Positions 1-5,573 of a DNA stretch of 5,711 nt are shown here, one piece after another; position 1 is the stretch's first letter; every line of letters starts with the position of its first letter. Made by a program: the position numbers and the translations under genes. Below the pieces are notes generated by a model that was not told the DNA's origin, ran no database searches, and saw only the letters and a program-made list of their open reading frames with translations. The stretch comes from Candidatus Sivonenia alaskensis PMM_0068 (GTDB lineage Bacteria > Cyanobacteriota > Cyanobacteriia > Gloeobacterales > PMM-0068): contig CASBPW010000122.1 in assembly GCA_949127685.1 (NCBI GenBank), positions 1 through 5,711 on the forward strand. The letters are read 5' to 3'.

Positions 1-59
1 AATCCATACACATCAAGACTTGTGGCTTCTTATCCGTCAAATTATGGCCCTTCCACCGC

Positions 60-76
60 GACAAATACCGTGAGAC
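60..76 (-). repeat. TnsB-like site 4 (innermost visible)
   Basis: The plus strand reads GACAAATACCGTGAGAC. It differs from the copies at 95 and 201 only at the fifth base (A for G). It lies 147 bp inside the proposed tip at 223. The strand given is the inward direction from the tip. Confidence 0.6.
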
Positions 77-94
77 ATCATCACTGAAATTTAT

Positions 95-111
95 GACAGA
101 TACCGTGAGAC
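95..111 (-). repeat. TnsB-like site 3
   Basis: The plus strand reads GACAGATACCGTGAGAC, identical over 17 bp to the copy at 201. It lies 35 bp from the site at 60 and 85 bp from the site at 180, so the sites are spread out and not tiled. Confidence 0.6.
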
Positions 112-179
112 ACCTAAAAATCGGCATACTACATCCCTCAAACTCCCTCCCTGTAACCTTTTACGCCTTATTTTCTGGC

Positions 180-196
180 GACAAATATCGTGAGAT
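180..196 (-). repeat. TnsB-like site 2
   Basis: The plus strand reads GACAAATATCGTGAGAT. It is the most diverged copy, with two changes from the copy at 60. It starts 21 bp from the outermost site, about two helical turns, so two proteins could sit side by side on one DNA face. Confidence 0.6.
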
Positions 197-200
197 CGAC

Positions 201-217
201 GACAGATACCGTGAGAC
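201..217 (-). repeat. TnsB-like site 1 (outermost, next to the tip)
   Basis: The plus strand reads GACAGATACCGTGAGAC, followed by GCG and the terminal ACA at 221-223. The six-base gap between this repeat and the tip matches the spacing I recall for Tn7-like ends. If the tip is right, TATGA at 224-228 would be one copy of a 5-bp target duplication. Confidence 0.6.
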
Positions 218-353
218 GCGACATATGAATTGGGTTAGATATCATCTAAGTGTGGATATGGATATAGGTAAGAATATGGCTCCCCACTCTACTGGCATAG
301 ATGGTTTTTACTCTTCTCCCCGTTCATGGATATTGGAGCAGGGGGCACCTTTT

Positions 354-393
354 GCGAATTCCAGAATTGGCGGTCATAATTTCCGGAATTCAC
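354..393. repeat. Hairpin / inverted repeat upstream of hicAB
   Basis: The arms at 354-368 and 378-393 pair over 13 positions with two mismatches and one bulged T, around a 9-base loop (369-377). The core arms are GAATTCC and GGAATTC. It lies about 25 bp upstream of the proposed hicA -35 box, so it could be a regulator-binding site. It has no T-run and is not a typical terminator. Confidence 0.45.
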
Positions 394-416
394 ATCTGTG
401 AAACCTATGCTCAAAC

Positions 417-445
417 TTGACTCAGTGTGTATGGTGTGTAATAAT
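417..445 (+). promoter_or_regulatory. Probable sigma-70 promoter of hicAB
   Basis: TTGACT (417-422) and AATAAT (440-445) are separated by 17 bp; each matches the consensus at five of six positions. The spacer contains a direct repeat GTGTGTA (425-431 and 434-440), which could be an operator. Transcription would start close to the hicA ATG at 452, so the message may be leaderless. No Shine-Dalgarno sequence is visible before that ATG, which agrees. Confidence 0.5.
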
Positions 446-451
446 TAACCC

Positions 452-646
452 ATGGATAGCCGGGACATCATTGCCCGATTACAACGCGGAGGTTGGCTTT
501 TGGTCAATGTTCGCGGCTCTCATCACAACTATCGCCATCCTGCTCATCCCGGAAGGGTGACTGTGCCACATCCCAAAAAGGACCTGCCCATGGGCACTCT
601 TCGCAGCATCTTTAAACAGGCTGGCTGGGACTGGCCGCCAGAGTGA
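452..646 (+). CDS. hicA: HicA-family mRNA interferase toxin
   Basis: This is the toxin of a type II toxin-antitoxin pair. HicA proteins have a small double-stranded-RNA-binding-like fold, and they cleave mRNA to stop translation. The 64-residue product has the full family pattern: an N-terminal SRDIIARLQRGGW helix, GSHH at residues 22-25 with the catalytic histidine, then VTVPHPKKDLPMGTL at 36-50 and KQAGW at 55-59. The length is normal and the frame is intact, so it should be active. The ATG at 452 gives the usual HicA N-terminus. No ribosome-binding site precedes it, and the promoter would place the transcript start almost on this codon. The stop codon is 10 bp before the hicB ATG, giving the common toxin-first hicAB order. 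Confidence 0.93.
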   Translation: MDSRDIIARLQRGGWLLVNVRGSHHNYRHPAHPGRVTVPHPKKDLPMGTLRSIFKQAGWDWPPE

Positions 647-656
647 GGTACAAAAT

Positions 657-1073
657 ATGTTTTATCCCGCTGCCCTTCATAAAGACCCCAATACCGCTTA
701 TGGTGTCACTATTCCAGATTTACCGGGATGTTTTTCCGCTGGAGATACCATCGAAGAGGCCATCGCCAACGCAACCGAGGCCATCGAGTGTCATATCGAA
801 AGTCTCCTCATCGATGGTGATGAGATCCCAATGCCCGCAACGATCGAAAATCATCAGCAAGAGCTTGACTATGCTGGAGCTTTTTGGGCGCTCATCCCCG
901 TAGACTTATCAAAGCTCTCTGGTTCAACCAAGCGGGTCAATATTTCTATGCCCGAACGTATTCTCGGGAAGATTGACGCTTTTGCAGAAAATAGGGGTGA
1001 AACCCGATCTGGACTCTTAGCGGCGGCGGCTCTGGAGTATATTCACGCTCATTCTCCTCAAGAAGTGGCCTAA
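657..1073 (+). CDS. hicB: HicB-family antitoxin with C-terminal ribbon-helix-helix domain
   Basis: This is the antitoxin partner of HicA. It binds and blocks the toxin through its N-terminal domain, and in this family it usually represses its own operon. The 138-residue product has the HicB N-terminal signature: YPAALHKD, YGVTIPDLPGCFSAGDTIEEA (about residues 15-35), and a following helix. After a linker, residues 91-130 (TKRVNISMPERI... and on to the LEYIH helix) look like a ribbon-helix-helix DNA-binding domain. The start is supported by GAGG at 645-648, 8 bp before the ATG, overlapping the hicA stop. This means translation is probably coupled. Nothing suggests decay. Confidence 0.93.
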   Translation: MFYPAALHKDPNTAYGVTIPDLPGCFSAGDTIEEAIANATEAIECHIESLLIDGDEIPMPATIENHQQELDYAGAFWALIPVDLSKLSGSTKRVNISMPERILGKIDAFAENRGETRSGLLAAAALEYIHAHSPQEVA

Positions 1074-1200
1074 GATATCACAGCGAGATGGACTTCCTCT
1101 CAGGCCCGAATGCTGTTAACTTAAGGCTGAAACTGTCGCCATCATTACTTCTCGGGTCATTCCTTCCTGGCAAGTATGTCTCTGGTGGTGTCGCGTACCG
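1074..1200. other. Gene-free spacer after hicB
   Basis: There is no open frame of note, RNA gene or clear terminator between the hicB stop and the MITE-like element. No recognisable remnant of a protein gene was seen by eye. Confidence 0.5.
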
Positions 1201-1310
1201 GGCGTTGTTCAATGGCGGGATGAATTAAATACCATCTGGATGAAATCCCTCCACTAGAGAGGCTTTCATGAAGGGGCAAAATTACATTCATCCCCAAATT
1301 TAGCAACGCC
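1201..1310. mobile_element. MITE-like 110-bp inverted-repeat element
   Basis: The sequence starting GGCGTTGTTCAATGGCGGG at 1201 reappears inverted at the other end, ending in GCAACGCC at 1310. The outer 25 bases match at 20 positions. Further in, ATGAAA (1240-1245) pairs with TTTCAT (1264-1269) about the same centre (near 1255), followed by CC/GG pairs, so the whole element can fold into one long imperfect hairpin. It encodes no protein. Symmetrical tips of this kind are typical of miniature elements moved in trans by an insertion sequence. I could not see a target-site duplication, and I do not know which IS family it belongs to. Confidence 0.6.
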
Positions 1311-1371
1311 TGATTATTTATGCGGATTTGGCATAAGGTCGGTAATGGCGATCACAAATTGGAGGGTGTTT

Positions 1372-1743
1372 ATGGCGAAGGTCGAGCGAGACGCAGAGCG
1401 TGAAGAGCGCATCAGCATGGAGATTGTGGTGGATGCCTATGGCACAGAAGAGCAGGCAATGGGCTGGTACTACTACTTGCAGGACACGATGAAATTTCCC
1501 TTCACAGCAGTCTGCATCAGTAAGCGACGCAGTTCTCCTTTGAAAGAAGGCAAAACGGTGGAAGTGGTAGGCGTAGCGCCGGAGGATGAGTGCGAACGGG
1601 AAATGTTTGTGGAGATTGCCTGGGATGGCGATACGCTGGCAGTACCGTTAATCCAGCTAGAGGCTCCAGAGGCAGATGCAGAGACGCAGCAGGCGATCGC
1701 AGACTGGCATTACTGGGTTAATCAGGGCTATGAATTTGGGTAA
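1372..1743 (+). CDS. ccbP: CcbP-type calcium-binding protein
   Basis: The product resembles CcbP, the small acidic cyanobacterial calcium-binding protein. In Anabaena, CcbP buffers cytosolic calcium and negatively affects heterocyst formation. The 123 residues carry the family blocks: EIVVDAYGTEEQAMGWYYYL (residues 17-36), KFPFTAVC (41-48), SPLKEGKTVEVVGVAPEDEC (55-74), LAVPLIQLE (89-97) and IADWHYWVNQGYEFG at the C-terminus. The many acidic residues fit calcium binding. An in-frame ATG exists at 1345, but 1372 is preferred because GGAGGG (1361-1366) sits 5 bp before it; the earlier ATG has only AAGG. The gene stands alone: it follows a MITE-like element and converges on the minus-strand toxin gene with a gap of about 50 bp. 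Its role in a non-heterocystous host would be general calcium buffering. Confidence 0.85.
   Translation: MAKVERDAEREERISMEIVVDAYGTEEQAMGWYYYLQDTMKFPFTAVCISKRRSSPLKEGKTVEVVGVAPEDECEREMFVEIAWDGDTLAVPLIQLEAPEADAETQQAIADWHYWVNQGYEFG
1693..1700. repeat. HIP1 octamer
   Basis: A perfect GCGATCGC lies inside the 3' part of the ccbP-like gene. This palindrome is strongly over-represented in many cyanobacterial genomes and supports the host assignment. Confidence 0.85.
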
Positions 1744-1795
1744 ATCTTAAGACTGAATCGTTGAGGGGTAAGTGCGCTAAATGGATTATGCAAGA

Positions 1796-2278
1796 TCATT
1801 CATTTGCTAATTTCAACACAGCAGCGCGGGTCGCCGAGGCTAGACGGAAATTCAGGGCATCCAGTTCGTCAAGCAGAGGAGCGATCGCATCCACGTATCC
1901 TGACTGCTTGCTTTTCAATAGTACTCCCAAGGTCCCCGTAATCGGGATGTTCAGTTGTTGGGCGTAGCCTCTTGCTAATGCGTCATCCAGAATCACCAGA
2001 GAATCAGGAATGGTCGTCGCCAGACTGAGGGCTTCGCGTTCTCCTGCACCTAGGTTTGGAAGGTCTGGAATCAGGATGGATGAGGGCACAGAGCACAGTG
2101 TAATCCAGGATAGGAAGGTCAGGTTGGGTAATAAGATGCCTTGAGCGCGACCCTGAGTCAGTTCATAAGCCACCGCTTGAGGCATTCTGACCTGTCCATA
2201 TAGGGTTGGTAGAAGGTTGAGTTGATTGATTTGGTAGAGGTATTGGATCGGTGAGGTGTCGGTGATGACCTCAGGCAT
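1796..2278 (-). CDS. DUF3368 PIN-domain toxin (VapC-like)
   Basis: This is the probable ribonuclease toxin of a UPF0175/DUF3368 toxin-antitoxin pair. PIN-domain proteins use clustered acidic residues to hold divalent metal and cut RNA. The 160-residue product shows TDTSP (D7), QAVAYEL (E39), LGAGEREAL (E80/E82) and VILDDALAR (D98/D99), then TGTLGVLLKSK and the family C-terminus RAAVLKLANE. All expected acidic positions appear present. An upstream TTG at 2284 is possible, but the ATG at 2278 is preferred because GAGGA lies 8 bp before it. This start overlaps the antitoxin stop by 8 bp (ATGCCTGA), so the two are translationally coupled. The RNA target is unknown. Confidence 0.88.
   Translation of the reverse strand: MPEVITDTSPIQYLYQINQLNLLPTLYGQVRMPQAVAYELTQGRAQGILLPNLTFLSWITLCSVPSSILIPDLPNLGAGEREALSLATTIPDSLVILDDALARGYAQQLNIPITGTLGVLLKSKQSGYVDAIAPLLDELDALNFRLASATRAAVLKLANE
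1803..1818. repeat. Direct repeat, copy 1 (3' end of toxin gene)
   Basis: TTTGCTAATTTCAACA, within the last codons of the DUF3368 gene, matches 15 of 16 bases at 2548-2563. The two copies bracket the toxin-antitoxin operon at a distance of 745 bp. Confidence 0.5.
1881..1888. repeat. HIP1 octamer
   Basis: A second perfect GCGATCGC lies within the DUF3368 toxin gene. It suggests that this module has been in a HIP1-rich genome for some time. Confidence 0.85.
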
Positions 2279-2522
2279 TGGCAAGATCCTCAGCTAGTTC
2301 AGCTTCGGTAAGGCGAAAGGTATCCACGCCGTAGTCAGCAAGTTTGCTTAGAAAAACGGTTCGGGGAATACCTGCCAGGTTTGCCGCAGCACCGGAGGAT
2401 AATCGACCCAGTTCGTAAAGTTTAACGGCAACAACAAGCAGCATTTCCTGGCTCAGGTTTTCGGGGGTCGTTTGCAGCGCTTGAAGGGTTTCGTCAGGTA
2501 TGTTAAGGGTGATGGTGTGCAT
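2271..2522 (-). CDS. UPF0175 family antitoxin
   Basis: This is the probable antitoxin and DNA-binding partner of the downstream PIN toxin. UPF0175 proteins are small helical proteins regularly found directly upstream of DUF3368 genes in cyanobacteria. The 83-residue product has the N-terminal strand HTITLNIPDETL, then VAVKLYELGRLSSGAAANLAGIPRTVFLSKLADYGV (residues 31-66; written here as two joined family blocks), which contains a helix-turn-helix-like segment at about 41-66, and an acidic tail. The ATG at 2522 is the first possible start because an in-frame TGA lies four codons upstream. No Shine-Dalgarno sequence is visible. The ATGAGAA/TTCTCAT sites starting 9 bp upstream are good candidates for its autoregulatory operator. 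Confidence 0.88.
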   Translation of the reverse strand: MHTITLNIPDETLQALQTTPENLSQEMLLVVAVKLYELGRLSSGAAANLAGIPRTVFLSKLADYGVDTFRLTEAELAEDLANA

Positions 2523-2547
2523 GGCAGGGACTCATGAGAAATTGCCG

Positions 2548-2563
2548 TTTGCTAATTTCAGCA
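2548..2563. repeat. Direct repeat, copy 2 (upstream of antitoxin gene)
   Basis: TTTGCTAATTTCAGCA is the partner of the copy at 1803-1818, with one mismatch. It lies 26 bp upstream of the antitoxin start codon. Confidence 0.5.
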
Positions 2564-2577
2564 TAACGTCTTCGAGC

Positions 2578-2594
2578 AGCAATTCTCATTATGA
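2578..2594 (+). repeat. 17-bp inverted repeat, left arm
   Basis: AGCAATTCTCATTATGA is exactly complementary to 2713-2729. A perfect 17-bp match is unlikely by chance in a window this size. A degenerate third copy (ATGAGAAATTGC, 2534-2545) lies next to the antitoxin gene. Confidence 0.7.
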
Positions 2595-2712
2595 GAAGAG
2601 TTCTCATGCAGGGATCCTGTTTTGAGCAATTCAACTGGCTGGAACCCTCATTCCATCGTTCAGCGATTCAGTCATAAAACTCTCTGCCAGCTATGATTTG
2701 AGTACAAATGTT

Positions 2713-2729
2713 TCATAATGAGAATTGCT
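2713..2729 (-). repeat. 17-bp inverted repeat, right arm
   Basis: TCATAATGAGAATTGCT is the complement of 2578-2594. The two arms enclose 118 bp, giving a 152-bp unit. It could be a pair of distant operators or the tips of a small mobile element. No target duplication is visible. Confidence 0.7.
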
Positions 2730-2754
2730 CGCACCGTGATGAGCTATTCGGCTG

Positions 2755-2799
2755 AAGCCGTGGATATTCCATTCCATCGGCTTAATGTACATTTTTTTT
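2755..2799 (+). terminator. Hairpin followed by T8 in the ClC leader; possible attenuator
   Basis: AAGCCGTGGA (2755-2764) pairs with TCCATCGGCTT (2773-2783) over ten base pairs with one bulge and an 8-base loop. A run of eight Ts follows at 2792-2799, 8 bases after the stem. A competing short hairpin CGGCT-GA-AGCCG (2749-2760) shares the left arm. No gene upstream on this strand needs a terminator, so the structure may act in the ClC leader or be incidental. Confidence 0.35.
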
Positions 2800-2872
2800 C
2801 GTTTCGTAAGGCGACCCCTAATCCACTTCAATACAATTGATATTACTTGCCTCAATAAATTTCTGAGTTGTC

Positions 2873-5470
2873 ATGACACAAATCTGGCATAGCCTTTGGA
2901 ACCGTTTTTCCCATGCCCTTGTACGCCCTAAGCGCCTTGCCATTTTTGAAGCCTGTCTGATCGGTCTGGTGTCAGGATTGGCTGCTCTCTTACTCGGAGA
3001 AGGAATTGGGTGGCTGGGTGGCTGGCGACGCACCATAGCTCACTGGTTTCCCGTTTATCTGGCACTACCTGCGATCGGTCTGCTAGGGGGTTTTTTGACA
3101 GGATGGTTGCTGGATCGCTTTGCCCCAGAGGCCACTGGGAGCGGCATGTCTGAAGTCAAAGCCGTTCTGGCAAAAGTTCCTATGCCTCTCAACTTACGGA
3201 TTGCCCTCGTGAAGTTAATCGGTGCAACGCTGGTTCTCGCATCGGGCATGCCCTTGGGAAAAGAAGGACCAACAGTGCAAATTGGAGCTTCTCTGGCCAA
3301 TCAACTCAGTCGCTGGTTTCCCACTTCTCCTGAACATCGCCGTCAGTTAATTGCAGCAGGAGCCGGAGCCGGGCTGGCAGCGGCCTTTAATGCTCCCATT
3401 GCGGGAGTAATGTTCGTGATTGAAGAATTGCTCCAAGATGTCTCAGGCATTACCTTGGGAACGGCGATTCTGGCATCCTTTATCGCGTCCATTGTTGCTC
3501 GTATCTACGGCTCTCACAGCCTGAACTTGGATTTGCAGCTAATAGCGGGGAATACCAGTTTTTCAGCCCAGGAAATTCCCTTTTACTTACTACTGGGAAT
3601 TTTGGCAGGGCTGTTAGGGGCTTTGTTTAACCGGGGCATTTTGGGCAGCCTATCTTTCTACCGCCGCTTTCTCAACGTCAGTTTGCCTTGGCGCATTGGG
3701 TTTGCCGGATTGATCACAGGAATTGCGCTTTCTTTCCTGCCTATAGCATTGCGAGATCATGCTGAACTGCAGCAACTCTTGCTAACGGGACAAATTAATT
3801 GGCAACTGGTTGCATCCATGTTTTGCTTTCAATTTCTGCTGATCCTGATTACCTATGGCTCTGGCGCGCCCGGCGGGTTATTAGTTCCCAGCATGACGTT
3901 GGGTGCAGCCTTGGGCTATCTAGTTGGCACCTGGGAATATCATTGGCTGGGACTGAGTGCGGCAGAGACCTATGCCCGTGTTGGGATGGGAGCCTTTTTT
4001 TGTGGTGTTGCCCGTGTACCCATTACCGGGATCGTTATCGTATTTGAGATGACCACTGACTTCAATCTAGTCTTGCCGCTGATGATTGTTTCGGTAACTG
4101 CCTACATGGTGGGAGAGTTGGTCGAAGCGGGTTCCCTCTACGATCACTTGCTGGAATTCAAAGGTATTCACCTGACTAAAGACCAAGCACCCCAGGCCCC
4201 TTGGGCTGAGTTGACGGCGGCTGACGTGATGCAGCGTCGAGTGGAAACCCTCTCCAGCCAATCAAGCCTGGAAGAAGCCTTACAGGCATTTTCTCGGTCA
4301 TCGCACCGCGGCTTTCCGGTGCTGGAGAAAGGTAAATTGGTCGGTATCTTGACCCAGAAAGATATTGCCAGTAGTAATGCTCAGCTGAGTCTAACGGGCT
4401 CTTACACAGTGGCAGACGTCATGACTCCAGAACCTGTCACCACCAGCCCAGATGATACCCTTGCCCATGTTTTGCATCTGCTGAACTACTACAACTTAAG
4501 CAGTCTACCCGTCATTGAAGGACGCCGTTTGGTAGGCATTATCACGCGCAGCGATATCATTCGAGTAGAGGCAGCCCATTTAAATGGTGAAGAAAATCTG
4601 ACTGGCCCTCAAGCTGCCCTATCTCATGTGATCTATCAGACACGTTCACCGGAAACGGGGCAGGGACGTATCCTAGTGCCCTTGAGTAATCCCAAAACTG
4701 CCAATGTTTTACTGGAGATGGCCGTAGCTATTGCCCGTGATCGCCAGTATGAAATCGAATGCCTACATGTGATTGTGGTGCCTCACCATCAGTCTCCAAC
4801 AGAGGCAACGGTCAGTACTGTCACTGGTCAATGGTTATTGCAGTCAGCCATGGAATTAGCTCAGGTATGGCATATTCCCATCCACACCCAGATTCGAGTT
4901 GCTCATGACCTATCCAGTGCGATTCTGCAATCTATTAAAGAGCGCCACGTTGATCTGGTGCTGATGGGCTGGAAAGGCAATACAACTTCGCCCGAACGGA
5001 TCTTTAGCCGAGCCGTCGATACCATCATCCGGCAGGCACCATGCAGTGTAGTCCTGGTTAAACTCAGTGGTCAGTCCCATTTCGACCGCTGGTTGGTACC
5101 CATCGCGGGGGGGCCAAATGCTCAGGAAGCGATCCAACTTTTACCCACGCTAGCAACCTTGAGCAAAACTCCAGAAATTAAACTATGCCAGGTATTTGCG
5201 CCAGATAAAACCAAACCGGATACTACCACCTTGGAAAAAGCCACATATTTTCTCAAACAGCATTTTAATGGTGCTGTGACAACGGCCTTAATTCGATCTA
5301 GCTCTATCTCTGATGCTGTCTTGGAGTGTGCCAAAAAGAATCATAGCGAAGTAATTATTTTAGGGGCTAGCCGTGAAGGGATGTTGCAACAGGTTCTGCA
5401 CGGTAATATTCCAGCAGCTATTTCCCAAAGTAACGATCAGACAGTGATTCTAGTGCGGGGAAATGTATGA
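2873..5470 (+). CDS. ClC-type anion/proton transporter with CBS pair and tandem USP domains
   Basis: This is an inner-membrane ClC-family protein, probably exchanging chloride or another anion for protons. Residues about 25-415 form the hydrophobic core. GSGMSEV (89-95) holds the central serine S90. GKEGPT (129-134) holds the gating glutamate E131. FVIEELL (181-187) holds the inner proton glutamate E185. GSGAPGGLLVP (329-339) is the third anion motif, and Y423 is the likely pore tyrosine. E131 and E185 favour an antiporter over a channel. Two CBS domains follow (about 447-503 and 513-568), usually adenylate sensors. Then come two universal-stress domains (about 598-732 and 737-863). The ATP motif of the first is incomplete (GWKG then S712-R713 where Gly-Ser/Thr is expected), and that of the second is more degenerate. 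An in-frame TGA at 2864-2866 makes the ATG at 2873 the first start; no clear Shine-Dalgarno sequence precedes it. Confidence 0.95.
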   Translation: MTQIWHSLWNRFSHALVRPKRLAIFEACLIGLVSGLAALLLGEGIGWLGGWRRTIAHWFPVYLALPAIGLLGGFLTGWLLDRFAPEATGSGMSEVKAVLAKVPMPLNLRIALVKLIGATLVLASGMPLGKEGPTVQIGASLANQLSRWFPTSPEHRRQLIAAGAGAGLAAAFNAPIAGVMFVIEELLQDVSGITLGTAILASFIASIVARIYGSHSLNLDLQLIAGNTSFSAQEIPFYLLLGILAGLLGALFNRGILGSLSFYRRFLNVSLPWRIGFAGLITGIALSFLPIALRDHAELQQLLLTGQINWQLVASMFCFQFLLILITYGSGAPGGLLVPSMTLGAALGYLVGTWEYHWLGLSAAETYARVGMGAFFCGVARVPITGIVIVFEMTTDFNLVLPLMIVSVTAYMVGELVEAGSLYDHLLEFKGIHLTKDQAPQAPWAELTAADVMQRRVETLSSQSSLEEALQAFSRSSHRGFPVLEKGKLVGILTQKDIASSNAQLSLTGSYTVADVMTPEPVTTSPDDTLAHVLHLLNYYNLSSLPVIEGRRLVGIITRSDIIRVEAAHLNGEENLTGPQAALSHVIYQTRSPETGQGRILVPLSNPKTANVLLEMAVAIARDRQYEIECLHVIVVPHHQSPTEATVSTVTGQWLLQSAMELAQVWHIPIHTQIRVAHDLSSAILQSIKERHVDLVLMGWKGNTTSPERIFSRAVDTIIRQAPCSVVLVKLSGQSHFDRWLVPIAGGPNAQEAIQLLPTLATLSKTPEIKLCQVFAPDKTKPDTTTLEKATYFLKQHFNGAVTTALIRSSSISDAVLECAKKNHSEVIILGASREGMLQQVLHGNIPAAISQSNDQTVILVRGNV

Positions 5471-5508
5471 CCGACAACAAAACTTGTATTGAGGTATACA
5501 CTATTCAC

Positions 5509-5533
5509 AGCTAAAAAATTGGCTTTTATTTTT
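5509..5533 (+). terminator. Weak intrinsic terminator after the ClC gene
   Basis: AGCTAA (5509-5514) pairs with TTGGCT (5519-5524), including one G-T pair, around an AAAA loop. TTTATTTTT follows directly. The stem is short and A/T-rich, but it is in the right place, 39 bp after the ClC stop. On the minus strand no T-run follows the stem, so it would serve only the ClC gene. Confidence 0.5.
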
Positions 5534-5573
5534 CTTTTCCCAGAGGTAATAAAGAGGATTATATTGCCAGCAA

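Larger units (their letters stand above)
1..223. mobile_element. End of a Tn7/Mu-like (TnsB-type) transposon; the body lies to the left
   Basis: Four copies of a 17-bp word, GACARATAYCGTGAGAY, all in one orientation, begin at 60, 95, 180 and 201. The last is followed by GCGACA ending at 223. On the minus strand from 223 inward the sequence starts TGTCGCGTCTCACGG and soon contains TATCTGTCGTCG (plus 197-208). Tn7-like elements begin TGT, end ACA, and carry several TnsB-binding repeats at each end. From memory, the left end of the cyanobacterial type V-K CAST of Scytonema also starts TGT and has TATCTGTCGTCG at the same offset. The spaced, same-direction sites fit a single end pointing left. 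No transposase or Cas gene is in view, so whether the element is a plain Tn7-like transposon or a CRISPR-associated one cannot be told. Positions 1-59 hold no gene that I recognise. Confidence 0.62.
2531..2729. promoter_or_regulatory. Cluster of TTCTCAT/ATGAGAA sites, possible operator
   Basis: The seven-base word ATGAGAA or its complement occurs at 2534-2540, 2583-2589, 2591-2597, 2601-2607 and 2718-2724. It forms two overlapping palindromes: TTCTCATTATGAGAA (2583-2597) and ATGAGAAGAGTTCTCAT (2591-2607). The second has the 7-3-7 spacing of a Fur-type box. The sites lie between the UPF0175 antitoxin start and the ClC gene. They may bind the antitoxin, or a Fur-family regulator acting on either gene. 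The sequence alone does not decide. Confidence 0.45.

Noticed and set aside
93..401. A 102-codon open frame on the plus strand
   Set aside because: It runs over two of the transposon-end repeats, the proposed tip and the hairpin at 354, has no ribosome-binding site, and its protein resembles nothing known to me. Chance open frame.
1..451. CRISPR repeat or tRNA remnant next to the transposon end
   Set aside because: The four repeats are irregularly spaced at 35, 85 and 21 bp with no spacer-sized units, and no cloverleaf or T-arm could be found on either strand.
643..903. An 86-codon plus-strand frame overlapping hicB
   Set aside because: It lies in another frame of hicB, which has clear family motifs. 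It is a shadow.
1345..1371. Longer N-terminus for the ccbP-like protein, starting at 1345
   Set aside because: The GGAGGG at 1361-1366 is ideally placed for 1372, and the nine extra residues do not match the family start as I know it.
1761..1967. A 68-codon plus-strand frame opposite the DUF3368 gene
   Set aside because: It is antisense to a well-supported PIN toxin gene and has no recognisable content.
2728..2800. Fluoride riboswitch upstream of a ClC gene
   Set aside because: A GATGAG and a GGCTGA occur, but the paired segments and pseudoknot of the crcB motif cannot be laid out. The ClC protein also has the ordinary GKEGP gate, not the fluoride-type signature.
2818..3300. Minus-strand frames opposite the start of the ClC gene
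   Set aside because: The plus strand encodes conserved ClC motifs throughout; the antisense frames are by-products of its composition.
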